From Terriglobia bacterium (GTDB lineage: Bacteria > Acidobacteriota > Terriglobia > Terriglobales > Acidobacteriaceae), in contig JAIQGK010000002.1 in NCBI GenBank assembly GCA_020072645.1, forward strand, positions 248,001 through 312,000: a stretch of 64,000 bases of DNA. Direction: 5' to 3'. The stretch's first letter is position 1; every line of letters starts with the position of its first letter. Below are positions 34,248 to 42,969 of the stretch, piece by piece. The translations under genes were made by a program, and so were the position numbers. The notes beneath the pieces were generated by a model, which worked only from the letters and a program-made list of their open reading frames with translations, was not told the origin of the DNA and did no database searches.

Positions 34248-35171
34248 ATGAAGTTTGCGATTTTGGGAGCGGGCGGCGTTGGCGGATATTACGGCGGCCT
34301 GCTGGCGAAAAACGGCCATGATGTGTGCGTTCTTGCGCGATCGTCCAACCTGGCTGCGCTACGGGAACGCGGTCTGGAAGTCCGGACGCCCGAAGGATCG
34401 TTCATTGTTCCAGTGCAGGCAAGCGATGACGTAAAAGATTTCAGCGCCGTGGACTGCGCATTGGTGGCCGTAAAGAATTATTCGCTGGCTGAGATTGCTC
34501 CGGCTGCGGCTTTTTTAGCCGGGCAAGGCGCACTGATTGTGCCACTGCTCAATGGCGTTGAAGTGGCGGACCGGTTGGTAGCCAACGGGGTTCCGCAAGC
34601 GCAGTTGGTGGGCGGACTCACTGCCATCAGCGTTGTGCGCACCGCGCCGGGCGTTTTTGAACGACGCAGCCCTTTCCAGCGCGTAGTGCTGGGAGAGTTG
34701 GGCCAACCACAGGCGGAACGCAAGCAGCGTATCGATGCCATCGCACGAGCTCTTCGCGACGCCGGGGTGGACGCAAGTGTTTCCCTGGACATCACCGCCG
34801 ACCTATGGAGAAAGTTTGCCTTCATCGCGTCCATGGCCGCCGCTTGCGGGCTGTCACGCACCGCCATTGGCCCGCTTCGCGCAACAAAGCTCGGCCATTT
34901 ACTGACCGAGCGCGCTGTGCGTGAAGTCATTAGCATCGCCCGCGCACGCAAGGTCGCGTTGGCGGATGATGAAGCAGAACGCACGATGAAGACCATCGAT
35001 GGTCTGCCGGATGCCATGAAACCAAGCCTGCTGATCGACCTTGAAGCTGGCCGTCCTACGGAAATTGAAGACCTCAGCGGCGCGGTGTCGCGGCTCGGCA
35101 AGTCATGCGGCGTGGAAACTCCGGTGCATGACACGGCCGCGGCGGCGATCGGGGTATCCGCCAAAAGATGA
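34248..35171 (+). CDS. panE: Ketopantoate reductase family protein
   Basis: A 307-residue NADPH-dependent 2-dehydropantoate 2-reductase-like enzyme of pantothenate/CoA synthesis. The N-terminal dinucleotide fold is FAILGAGGVGGYYGGLLA (GxGxxG). The catalytic Lys lies in the ITADLWRKFAFIASMAAACG block at about residues 184-203, followed by the helical C-terminal domain with REVISIARARKV and KPSLLIDLEAGRPTEIEDLSG. ApbA/PanE paralogues with other substrates exist, so the symbol is a family-level assignment. A terminator-like hairpin follows. Confidence 0.85.
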   Translation: MKFAILGAGGVGGYYGGLLAKNGHDVCVLARSSNLAALRERGLEVRTPEGSFIVPVQASDDVKDFSAVDCALVAVKNYSLAEIAPAAAFLAGQGALIVPLLNGVEVADRLVANGVPQAQLVGGLTAISVVRTAPGVFERRSPFQRVVLGELGQPQAERKQRIDAIARALRDAGVDASVSLDITADLWRKFAFIASMAAACGLSRTAIGPLRATKLGHLLTERAVREVISIARARKVALADDEAERTMKTIDGLPDAMKPSLLIDLEAGRPTEIEDLSGAVSRLGKSCGVETPVHDTAAAAIGVSAKR

Positions 35172-35181
35172 AATGAGCTGT

Positions 35182-35214
35182 GTGAGCCGTCGCGCCTGCG
35201 CGGTCTCACTTTTT
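35182..35214 (+). terminator. Probable Rho-independent terminator after panE
   Basis: GTGAG plus CCG pair with CGG and CTCAC (one bulged T) around an 11-base GC-rich loop, followed by five T. It lies 10 bp after the panE stop. Confidence 0.65.
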
Positions 35215-35284
35215 GCTCCTGCTGTCGTCTAAAACCTGCGGACTAAAAATTGGAAGACGCGCTCGTCATCTTTCCCGGAGGTTT

Positions 35285-36271
35285 ATGACTCGTTTCTGGC
35301 GAACCGCTCTCGTACTACTCCTGATCGTCTTCAGTAACATACTTTTTGCGGCCGAACTACCTAAACCGCTGCTTCTTGTACTGAACAAGCCCCAGGGAAA
35401 ACTCTTGCTGGTTGATCCAGCAGCAAAGAAAGTCATCGGTGAGGTAACAACAGGAAATGGGCCGCATGAGGTCACGGTTTCGGCGGATGGCAAGCTCGCG
35501 TTTGTCGCCAACTATGGCGACCAGATGCCGGGTGACAGCATTTCGGTCATCGACCTGGAAGCGAAGAAAGAATTGCGGCGGGTGAATCTAGGCGCATTGC
35601 GGCGTCCGCATGGGATTGTGGAGAGCAAGGGCAAGATTTATTTCACGGTAGAGATGAACAAAGCTATCGCCAGATACGACCCCGCGGCAGACCGCGTGGA
35701 CTGGCTTATGGGCACCGGCCAGGACCTGACGCACATGCTGGTGATCAACAAAGAGCAGAACAGGATTTTCACCGCGAATATCTTTTCGGACTCGGTGGGC
35801 GTGATGGAACCCATGGGCCAGGGAGGCAATTGGCATTACACCGTGATCCCCGTGGGCAAGCGCCCGGAAGCGATTGATCTGTCTCCTGACGGCAAGGAAG
35901 TCTGGACCGCGCACTCCCAGGATGGCGGCGTAAGCGTGATTGATACGGAAACAAAAAAGGTTGTTGCTACGATTCCGGCGCTTACAAAGCATTCCAACCG
36001 GCTGAAGTTTACTCCTGATGGCAAGCTCGTGCTGATCTCTGATGCAGAGTCAAGCCAGGTGCTGGTGATGGACGTGAAAACTCGAAAGCTGGTGCAAAAG
36101 ATCCAGGTAGGCGAGGCGCCGCTGGGAATCCAGATCGCTCCTGACGGCCAGCGCGCCTATGTGGCCTGCGCCCAGGCCGGACAAGTCGCAATCATCGATC
36201 TGGCTAAGCTAACGCCGATCGGCATGATTGATGTTGGGCCCGGGCCAGATGGGATGGCGTGGGTACCCTAA
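35285..36271 (+). CDS. YncE-like beta-propeller protein
   Basis: A 328-residue exported protein. The ATG at 35285 has a consensus GGAGG 7 bp upstream and begins a signal peptide (MTRFWRTALVLLLIVFSNIL). The rest is a seven-bladed propeller built from repeats such as VSADGKLAFVANYGD, LSPDGKEVWTAHSQDG, FTPDGKLVLISDAES and IAPDGQRAYVACAQAG, each followed by VIDL- or VMDV-type strands. The family (YncE, surface-layer and PQQ-like propellers) may bind DNA or small ligands; a role in the envelope cannot be specified. No metal motif is seen. Confidence 0.88.
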   Translation: MTRFWRTALVLLLIVFSNILFAAELPKPLLLVLNKPQGKLLLVDPAAKKVIGEVTTGNGPHEVTVSADGKLAFVANYGDQMPGDSISVIDLEAKKELRRVNLGALRRPHGIVESKGKIYFTVEMNKAIARYDPAADRVDWLMGTGQDLTHMLVINKEQNRIFTANIFSDSVGVMEPMGQGGNWHYTVIPVGKRPEAIDLSPDGKEVWTAHSQDGGVSVIDTETKKVVATIPALTKHSNRLKFTPDGKLVLISDAESSQVLVMDVKTRKLVQKIQVGEAPLGIQIAPDGQRAYVACAQAGQVAIIDLAKLTPIGMIDVGPGPDGMAWVP

Positions 36272-36275
36272 TAAA

Positions 36276-36360
36276 ATTGCCGGAACTGCCAATATTGCCA
36301 AAAATCGCCGGTACATGAGGAACAGCGCTGCAACTCTCCGCGTCTCCGCGGTGAGATTTT
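36276..36360. repeat. Dispersed repeats: 'AATTGCCGGAA..GCC' and 'CTCCGCGTCTCCGCGG'
   Basis: Two modules lie between the YncE-like and M28 genes: AAATTGCCGGAACTGCC with a second AATATTGCCAAAAATCGCC, and CTCCGCGTCTCCGCGGTGAG. The same modules occur at 51487-51515 and 57524-57545. Confidence 0.6.
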
Positions 36361-38619
36361 TTAGTGCCCAGCTTTCTCCAGATCCATTGCGGCTGAGTCA
36401 ATGACATCTGCGTAATCCTGTAACGCCTTTCCGACCCGGACGATTTCTTTGTCCGCTTCCTGATAGCGCTTTTCTTCGATTCCTTCACGCACTCCGGGAA
36501 GGGTCTTAGCGCCGTATCCTGTATAGAAGCCCGGTGCATAGATCAGGTGCTTGAACCACGGACGGCGCGGCAGGCCGTCTGGGTTGGTGAGTTTGCGCTC
36601 TGCCTGAATCAATTTGGCATTAAGTTCCTGCAGTTGCTGCGAGCCGCTGGCATTGTTGAATGTCTTCAGCGCTTTGGCGTAACGTTGCGCGCTGTGATCC
36701 AAAGCATTCTGCGCGTTATCAAGCGGGGCAAAGTTCAGGTATGGTGGGACCTCTTCCTTGGGCGGCGCGACAGTCGGCCTGCGCGGGTCGGAAACGGCGC
36801 TGTAAACGCCATCGTCTATGTCCTGGTTGCGATCGTGGATTTGCTCCTGCTTGTCCTTGAGCAGCTTCTTGAGTTCGTCATTGTATTTGTGGATGGTGTC
36901 GGCAAAATCGGCAAAGTCGTAAGGCAGCACATCGGAGTCGGCAAAGCGCAGCACCATGGTGCCAACGGTCTGGGAAAGAGCGCGCCCATAGACAAAGTCC
37001 TTATCGGAAAAATGGGTAAACCAATAGAAATCGTCGTAGATTGAGTGATAAATACCGCCGTCATCCTCGCCGCCAAAACCAACGTTGAGTGAAGCAACGC
37101 CGAGATGGTCGAGAAAGGTGGTGTAGTCACTGCCGGAACCAAGCGCGGCGATACGCAGATCGGGGCGGGTGCGCGCGTCCTTGCGATCTTCCGGGCGTCC
37201 CATGGTGAGGCGCGCTGCCTGTTCGCGCTTCCACACGGAAATGTTCTTTTCCGGATCGGTAATGTCACGGGCCACGGTGTTGACGAATTTTTCCAGTGAG
37301 TGCGAACCTTCCACGCCAAGAAAGCCGCGGCCATTGCCATCAGTATTGATGTAAAGAGCGGCGTGTTGCTTGAGTTCGTCGCCGTGGTACTCAGCCCATT
37401 CTGTCGATCCCAGCAGCATGGGCTCCTCGCCATCCCACGCGCAATAGACGATGGTGCGTTTGGGCTTCCAGCCCTGCTTGAGCAGCGTACCCAGTGCGCG
37501 CGCCTCTTCCAGCAATGCGATCTGGCCAGAGATGGGATCTTCCGCGCCGTTCACCCAGCCGTCATGGTGGTTGCCGCGCACAATCCACTGATCAGGAGAT
37601 TCCGAGCCTTGGATCTTGAAAACCACGTCATAGACCGGCTTGATGTCCCAGTTGAAAGCCACTTTCAGGTGGACCTTAGCCGGGCCGGGGCCTACGTGAT
37701 AGGTGATAGGAAGCGCGCCGCGAAAACTCTCCGGAGCTACCGGGCCTTTGATCGCCGCGAGTAGCGGCTTGGCATCACCATAAGAAATTGGCAGCGTAGG
37801 AATCTTGGTGAGCGTGGTGATGTCTTTGAGTGCCAGGCGTTTTACGTCGCCCTTGGAACCGACGCCGGGCGTGGTGGGATCGCCGGGATAGATGGGCATG
37901 TCCATGACGCTGCCGCGCTGCACGCCATTCTCATTGCGCATGGGGCCGTCAGGAAAAACATCGTCCTGGAAGTAGCCATCATCGCGGGGATCGGAATAAA
38001 TGATGCAGCCGATTGCGCCGTGCTCCGCAGCGATCTTGGGCTTGATGCCGCGCCATGAATTGCCATATCGGGCAATCACGATTGCGCCTTTTACGGAAAC
38101 GCCGAGACGGTCGAGCTCCTCGTAATCCCGCTGCAGGCCATAGTTGACGTAAACCAGCTTGCCGGTCACATCGCCGTCTATGGAGTAAGCGTTATACGTG
38201 GGCAGTTGCTCGCTCTGCTGATTTGACGTGGGGTCGCCAGCTACGGGCGGCTCCTGCAACTTGGCGGTGTAGCGCGTCGGCTCCGTCAGTTCCAGTACGC
38301 GCTCTTTAGGCGTAGGAAAAAGCACATCGAATTGTTCAATCTGCGCGTCGAGTCCCCAGGACTTGAATTGCGAGAGGATCCATTCAGCATTCTGCTTGTC
38401 ATAGGGCGAGCCCACGTGGTGGGGACGCGCACTAAGCTGCTGCATGTAGTCGCGAAGGTTTTTAGGGTCGGGGATGGCGCGAAACTTATTTTCCCAATCA
38501 CGCTCTGTGTGCGACGTGGCAGAGGTGAAGCCGAAGAGAGCATCGTCATCAAAGTTAGCGGCGGAAAGAGGCAGCAGGGCGATCAGGCAGATAAGGGCGA
38601 TGAACAGAACTCGGCGCAT
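36361..38619 (-). CDS. M28-family metallopeptidase, glutamate carboxypeptidase II type
   Basis: A 752-residue exported protease. The ATG at 38619 has a GGAG site 10 bp upstream and begins a signal peptide (MRRVLFIALICLIALLPLSA). Domains in order are as follows. A PA domain (about 120-320) carries VNYGLQRDYEELDRLGV and IVIARYGNSWRG. The di-zinc peptidase domain (about 330-580) has RGNHHDGWVNGAEDPISG, WDGEEPMLLGS and NTDGNGRG. A C-terminal helical TFR-like dimerisation domain closes the chain. This three-domain order is that of prostate-specific membrane antigen. It should trim acidic peptides or peptide ends in the periplasm. Confidence 0.92.
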   Translation of the reverse strand: MRRVLFIALICLIALLPLSAANFDDDALFGFTSATSHTERDWENKFRAIPDPKNLRDYMQQLSARPHHVGSPYDKQNAEWILSQFKSWGLDAQIEQFDVLFPTPKERVLELTEPTRYTAKLQEPPVAGDPTSNQQSEQLPTYNAYSIDGDVTGKLVYVNYGLQRDYEELDRLGVSVKGAIVIARYGNSWRGIKPKIAAEHGAIGCIIYSDPRDDGYFQDDVFPDGPMRNENGVQRGSVMDMPIYPGDPTTPGVGSKGDVKRLALKDITTLTKIPTLPISYGDAKPLLAAIKGPVAPESFRGALPITYHVGPGPAKVHLKVAFNWDIKPVYDVVFKIQGSESPDQWIVRGNHHDGWVNGAEDPISGQIALLEEARALGTLLKQGWKPKRTIVYCAWDGEEPMLLGSTEWAEYHGDELKQHAALYINTDGNGRGFLGVEGSHSLEKFVNTVARDITDPEKNISVWKREQAARLTMGRPEDRKDARTRPDLRIAALGSGSDYTTFLDHLGVASLNVGFGGEDDGGIYHSIYDDFYWFTHFSDKDFVYGRALSQTVGTMVLRFADSDVLPYDFADFADTIHKYNDELKKLLKDKQEQIHDRNQDIDDGVYSAVSDPRRPTVAPPKEEVPPYLNFAPLDNAQNALDHSAQRYAKALKTFNNASGSQQLQELNAKLIQAERKLTNPDGLPRRPWFKHLIYAPGFYTGYGAKTLPGVREGIEEKRYQEADKEIVRVGKALQDYADVIDSAAMDLEKAGH

Positions 38620-38676
38620 GCAGGAACTCCTATGAACAAGAACGGAATTGTATATCTTCGCAGCCATGACAAAAAG

Positions 38677-38700
38677 AATTTACCGCAGATTACGCAGATA
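38677..38700. repeat. Dispersed 'ACCGCAGATTACGCAGAT' copy
   Basis: TTTACCGCAGATTACGCAGA: two tandem units of ACCGCAGAT/ACGCAGAT, the same family as at 14603 and 51529. Confidence 0.65.
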
Positions 38701-38888
38701 AAGCCCTTATTGAAGAAGGATTCGTCTTCGAGGTTAGGAGCTTATTCCGATGTCAAACCCTTGAATAACCGGCTGCCCGATGGGAAACGGGCCAGTGACC
38801 GGCGTCACGGCAGGCAGGGTTACGGTGCGTGGATCATAGAAGCAGAGGATGAATCCTTTAGCCCCGCAGCCGGGACGGGAGGAATGCG

Positions 38889-39926
38889 ATGAATCTCACA
38901 ACAATCCACAAACAGCGGGCCATGATGCAACGCTCCAGCTTGATGAGCGAACGCCCGCACGAGCGCATTGGTCTCTGGTATCTTCTGATTGCGATTACGT
39001 TGTTGCTGCTCTTCTCGGAAACGGGCAGGCCACAGGAGCCAGGCAAAGCGCAGCCGCAAACGAGCTCCACGGCCGTTGTTCCGGTCACCGTGACCGTGTC
39101 AGTAGAAACGAAGCATGGGAAGGATTTTCCCGTGATTTACCGCGAGGATGTGCGGGTCTTTCAGGGAAAGGAACGGTTGAAAGTCACGCAGTGGGTCCCA
39201 GCGGAAAAAGACGGAGCCGGGCTGGAGTTGATGGTGGTGGTGGACGACGCCTGCGATACCCATGAGGTCGGGCAGCAGCTCAGGGACCTGCGCAAGTTCA
39301 TTCTGGCGCAGCCGCCAGAAATGGCCATCGGCGTGGGCTACATGAGCAACAGCAATGTGCGCATCCTGCAAAACCCGACGAAAGACCATGCGCGCGCAGC
39401 CAAATCCGTGCGGCTGCCCATGGGCCGGACCGCCGCGTATTCCAGCCCCTACCTGGCGATTACCGACCTGATCAAAGGCTGGCCGGACATTGGCGACCGC
39501 CGCGTTATTTTCATGGTGTCGCCGGGAATTGACGGCATGGAATCCGGCCCCACCAATCCTTATCTGGACAGTGCCGTGGAACGCGCGCAAAGGGCCAAAG
39601 TCTCCGTCTCTTCCATTTACTGTTCCGGCGCAGTCTTCAGCAATGGCATGCTGGACTTTGGCCAGAGCAATCTTCTGAAGATGGCGGACAGGACGGGCGG
39701 CGAGGCCTATTTTCAGGGATCGCACACGCCCTTGTCTTTCACCCCATATTTGCGGAAGTTCAGCGACCGTCTGGGACACCAGTACAAGCTGACGTTCCTG
39801 GCTTTTGCCGAAGAAAAGGACACGACACAGCATATACGGATTGAAACCGAGGTCCCCGGCGTGGAGCTGGAAGGGCCAGCTCGGGTGAGAATACCGGGCG
39901 TCAAGCGGGAAGATAGCGGCGATTAG
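38889..39926 (+). CDS. VWFA-related acidobacterial-domain protein (TIGR03436-like)
   Basis: A 345-residue exported protein. The N-terminus is long and polar before a hydrophobic stretch (RIGLWYLLIAITLLLLF, residues 27-43), so an internal start such as the ATG at 38922 is possible. The mature part begins with two beta-strands in the pattern VPVTVTVSVETKHGKDF, then a von Willebrand factor A-like domain, LMVVVDDACDTHEVG. The metal-ion site DxSxS of VWFA domains is degenerate here (DDACD). This layout matches a family named after Acidobacteria. Its partners are unknown; a role in surface assembly is likely. Confidence 0.82.
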   Translation: MNLTTIHKQRAMMQRSSLMSERPHERIGLWYLLIAITLLLLFSETGRPQEPGKAQPQTSSTAVVPVTVTVSVETKHGKDFPVIYREDVRVFQGKERLKVTQWVPAEKDGAGLELMVVVDDACDTHEVGQQLRDLRKFILAQPPEMAIGVGYMSNSNVRILQNPTKDHARAAKSVRLPMGRTAAYSSPYLAITDLIKGWPDIGDRRVIFMVSPGIDGMESGPTNPYLDSAVERAQRAKVSVSSIYCSGAVFSNGMLDFGQSNLLKMADRTGGEAYFQGSHTPLSFTPYLRKFSDRLGHQYKLTFLAFAEEKDTTQHIRIETEVPGVELEGPARVRIPGVKREDSGD

Positions 39927-39933
39927 AAACGAA

Positions 39934-39970
39934 GCCTACCACGGATTGACGCGGATTGACGCGGATCAAG
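39934..39970. repeat. Dispersed 'ACGGATTGACGCGGATTG' copy
   Basis: CCACGGATTGACGCGGATTG followed by ACGCGGATC: three tandem units of about 10 bp. It lies at the left edge of the AT-rich pseudogene region. Confidence 0.65.
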
Positions 39971-40164
39971 ATCGGGTGGTCTTGACTTGCAATGAGCCGA
40001 TCCGAGGCTTCGTCGGCAGAGTGTGCGGTGGGGCTGCAGCAGGAGAAGTAACGGGCGTATGCAGAAGCTCCTAAGCGGTTTCGGGGATGGCAAGGGAAAC
40101 AATTCCAAATTAACAAGCGTAAGCCTTAGAAGGCCAATGATTTATTTGGACATCCATGTACGCA

Positions 40165-41991
40165 TCAGGATGGGTCACGCCAAATCTGCCACCACCGCCG
40201 ATTTTGCGAGGTATTAGATTGTGGCAAATGATCATCCTTTGTTTCTTCAGGCGTAGCGACAGACGATTCATCGTCTGACAACGGACGGCTGGACGCCAAT
40301 GGTGAATACCCATTTTTCTTGAGTTGCTCGACCGCGAACTCAACAAATCTCTGCGATTGCCCTTGCTTTTCCGGTTGTTACTCCTTTCTATACTGCGACG
40401 ATCCATGCATCGCTTAATGTGCGCTGAAAGAGCACCGACATCGTGCGCTGAGGGATTTTGGCCCGTCAGTGCAATAAGATCAGCTGGTTGATAGTCTGTT
40501 GCTTTTAGCTTTTGGCACACATACAACAACGCAATATGAAACTTAAACGGTCTAAATCGTTTCCGCTTCCGCAGGAGTACATCGAGGGTCTTTGAGATCT
40601 CAACACACACGAGGTACACTCGCAAGTCCCACCCCTACATTGAAAATCTTTTGATACTCCAGATCTTCCCGCATCCAACGTGTTTTCTGTTTCAAAGCTG
40701 CGGCTGGGTCTCTCCACACTAGAGCTCGGACAGCCGACCCAACATACGAAATTGAAACGATTTTATCAGCTGGACACCTTGATTTTTGTAGTGATTTTTT
40801 CTCCTGTCGTAGTACCAGCCTTTGTCACCAAGAAAATGCTCGATATTCCTTTGAAGCGTGTCCGTAGCGCGTAACGACGCTATCTCGACGCCATTTTGAT
40901 AATTCGTAGTTTGATAATTTTGTCGCGAATTTCTTCGTCTTGCATAATGATTATCTTTATCAAAATCGCGCGTTGGTCGGTATCTATGCGGCTTTCTATG
41001 AAATATTTATGAATTGTTTCGGTCGGCTGTAGACCGTTAACTCTGCACATTTTCAAGATGAAGCTCTTTGCCTGTAATCAACGCAGTTGAAGCAAGCAAT
41101 GTAATACCATTATTTAGCCATCAAAAATCTGGTGCTGCTTGACGCTGCTGAAGGGTTGCCATAATGTCGCGATTTACCTGTACATCGCCAAGATAGTCGC
41201 GCACATTGGCTTCGAACAAATAACGACGGAGGCGTTTATCGTCGTCTGTAATAAACTTAAAATAAGAATCCAATGGGCTCAGGATTACATAGTTTGTCTT
41301 GTCCCTCGAAATGTTGTTCTCGACGAAACCCAACCTTAAGGAATAAGTACGCTCGCGCCTCGCCATCTTCAGCAATTCGGCCGCGCCTGAGAACTCAAAC
41401 TTACCCGTACGTTGCTGAACATTCCGCTCACTTGTTGCTCAAGTTGTTTCGCTCGCGATGTTATGTTGGGGTTTATTCGGGTTGTATCACCACGACTGGC
41501 ATAATTTACACGAATGTGAAGTGTGGGGCTTTTCGAAGCCGACCCGATGTAAGTAGATTTGAATAATTCGCGCGCCGTCTTATTATAATTGCATCAGCAA
41601 AGGGATAAGTGAGTTCGGCGCCTTCTTTGCGCAAGTCGAGGACATCCGGCAAAGAGCTAATCAGGTTGTTAATCGGCACCTGTTTGAATTGCTCTCCGTG
41701 TTTAGCCGTGATGATTGCTAATTCAAGATGAGGGGACCTACGAATCGACCCGAATTCGGGATCCTCTGTTACAACTTTACCATCCAGAAGCAAGTAAAAC
41801 CCGTCAATGCCACCGTCATCTCCGCTGTCGGTCCAGCCGTTGTCCAAGTCCTCATAGGACAACTCAGCATCCTTGAGTATCTGGTCAATCGTGAATAACT
41901 CGAAGTACTCCGAGGGTTCGTGCTCAGCTCCATATCAGCTGGAATTTTTAGCGATTAAGCTATCTAAAAGAACGACGTCGTTGATTGACAT
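40165..41991 (-). pseudogene. AIPR-family abortive-infection phage-resistance gene, multiply disrupted
   Basis: Read on the minus strand with frame changes, the region encodes an AIPR (PF10592) protein of normal length, about 609 codons. It starts at the ATG at 41991 (MSINDVVLLDSLIAKNSS). A TGA interrupts codon 19, then the frame continues through SYEDLDNGWTDSGDDGGIDG. Later fragments, each in another frame, give YASRGDTTRINPNITSRAKQ, FEFSGAAELLKMARRER, LFEANVRDYLG, VNRDIMATLQQ, a TGA in place of Trp before WLNNGITLL (41121-41123), VNGLQ, ASLRATDTLQRNIEHFLGDK, GWYYDRRKNHY and ALLYVCQKLKATDYQPADL. Frame breaks lie near 41507, 41402, 41041, 40910, 40772, 40630 and 40372. It is clearly inactive, and visibly AT-richer than its neighbours. 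Confidence 0.85.
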
Positions 41992-42018
41992 CTGTCCTTG
42001 TCTACCCGCCCAATATCT

Positions 42019-42066
42019 TTAGCTGCCATTTAGACGATCAAGTATTGCGGTAACAATTTTAAAGCT
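42019..42066 (-). other. Possible C-terminal remnant of a lost gene upstream of AIPR
   Basis: The minus strand reads ISFKIVTAILDRLNGS then a stop, just before the AIPR start, 27 bp away. The peptide looks like the end of a helical protein, and a stop codon lies directly upstream. It could be the last piece of an operon partner removed by deletion; 16 codons are too few to be sure. Confidence 0.25.
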
Positions 42067-42101
42067 TATCTACCGTTAGAAAAAGAACTTATCTTTGATT
42101 C

Positions 42102-42536
42102 TCAGATGCGCGAATAATCCGGACGCGAGTCCGTGATGGCTTTTTTGATGTCGGAGCGACTCAGTTTTTCATCGATCGCGCGCTGGAAGAGAGCGGGCAG
42201 TTCCGCGTCCGAGGCAAAGCGCAGCCCCACGATCTGCGAATCCGAGAGTTCTGCGATACGCGAGCGTAAAGGCTCGGGCAGGATGGCGGCCAGGCGAATA
42301 CGCTCTTCCATGCGAATCACACGGTCCTGAAGGTGCGTGGCCCAGTTGCGCAAGCGCGCGGCAAGTACAAATAAGGCCAGCGAGACAAGCAGCAGCCATA
42401 CACCGCCGATTCCGGGATGACCCAACAGAAGAAAGCCAACAACGAAAATGTTGATCAGCAGCACCGGCAGAACAAAAAAATGAAAAGCCGGATCGAACTT
42501 GGCATGGCTGGCATACGATTGCGGTTTATTGGACAT
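42102..42536 (-). CDS. DUF6526 membrane protein
   Basis: A 144-residue protein. I place the start at the ATG at 42536, behind GGAG (TAGGAGACCC), because MSNKPQSYASHAKFDPAFHF is the conserved family start; the frame is open 78 bp further. Two membrane helices follow (FFVLPVLLINIFVVGFLLL and GGVWLLLVSLALFVLAARL), then a cytoplasmic helical part with DRVIRMEERIRLAAILPE and SDSQIVGLRFASDAELP. The family is widespread in Acidobacteriota and Bacteroidota and has no known function. It marks the right border of the AT-rich region. Confidence 0.85.
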   Translation of the reverse strand: MSNKPQSYASHAKFDPAFHFFVLPVLLINIFVVGFLLLGHPGIGGVWLLLVSLALFVLAARLRNWATHLQDRVIRMEERIRLAAILPEPLRSRIAELSDSQIVGLRFASDAELPALFQRAIDEKLSRSDIKKAITDSRPDYSRI

Positions 42537-42684
42537 GGGTCTCCTATAGCAATATGAAGTGTACCGGAGTAGATGGATGCGCGCGGGGAAGCGATGCAGA
42601 AAAGAGAGAGTCAATGATCCGGCTTTGTCGAGGCGAACAAATTACGATATTATAATCTGCGCAAAAATGGATCCCAGGAATGAT

Positions 42685-42710
42685 TGTTAGAGGCGTCCGC
42701 GTTTCTAACA
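42685..42710. promoter_or_regulatory. Operator-like palindrome TGTTAGA-N12-TCTAACA
   Basis: A perfect 7-bp inverted repeat with a GC-rich centre, 260 bp upstream of the glpK start codon and 150 bp upstream of the divergent DUF6526 gene. Symmetry and spacing are those of a dimeric regulator site; the regulator is unknown. Confidence 0.4.
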
Positions 42711-42759
42711 TCCAGACGATATGGAGGTAGGAACAACCAGACCGATGGGGCAATATACC

Positions 42760-42866
42760 CTTTGTTTGCAATGCGGATGAACACGAATGGGGAGGCAATG
42801 GGGAGGAATTAGATAAACACTTTGTTTGCAACACCGGCTCGTGGGGACCAGTGGGGAGGAAACGTG
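42760..42866. repeat. Diverged 60-bp tandem duplication in the glpK leader
   Basis: CTTTGTTTGCAA occurs at 42760-42771 and again at 42820-42831, exactly 60 bp apart, and each is followed by GGGGAGG-rich sequence (GGGGAGGAA near 42800 and 42853). The units have drifted in between. Confidence 0.6.
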
Positions 42867-42969
42867 TAAGTCCTTTAGAAATGGGGATCGAGGGAGGGGT
42901 AGGGGTATCCTTACAAAGCGGTTCAGCCATGTCCAGCAGAGGAAAGGTCCAGCAGCGAGGGAAAGCAGC

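Larger units (their letters stand above)
42537..42969. other. Leader region of glpK with palindrome and duplication
   Basis: About 430 bp without a gene between divergent DUF6526 and glpK. It holds a 7-bp-arm palindrome (42685-42710) and a diverged 60-bp tandem duplication (42760-42866). The last 20 bases supply the glpK ribosome-binding site GAGGGAAA. Confidence 0.6.

Noticed and set aside
40110-40625. A 171-codon minus-strand frame as a gene of its own
   Set aside because: It is the C-terminal part of the broken AIPR gene running on in a wrong frame; the real C-terminus continues in another frame to 40165.
39927-42101. Attachment-site repeats or a transposase marking the AT-rich region as a mobile element
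   Set aside because: I found no flanking direct repeats, integrase, transposase or tRNA gene, so the mode of entry cannot be inferred from the sequence.
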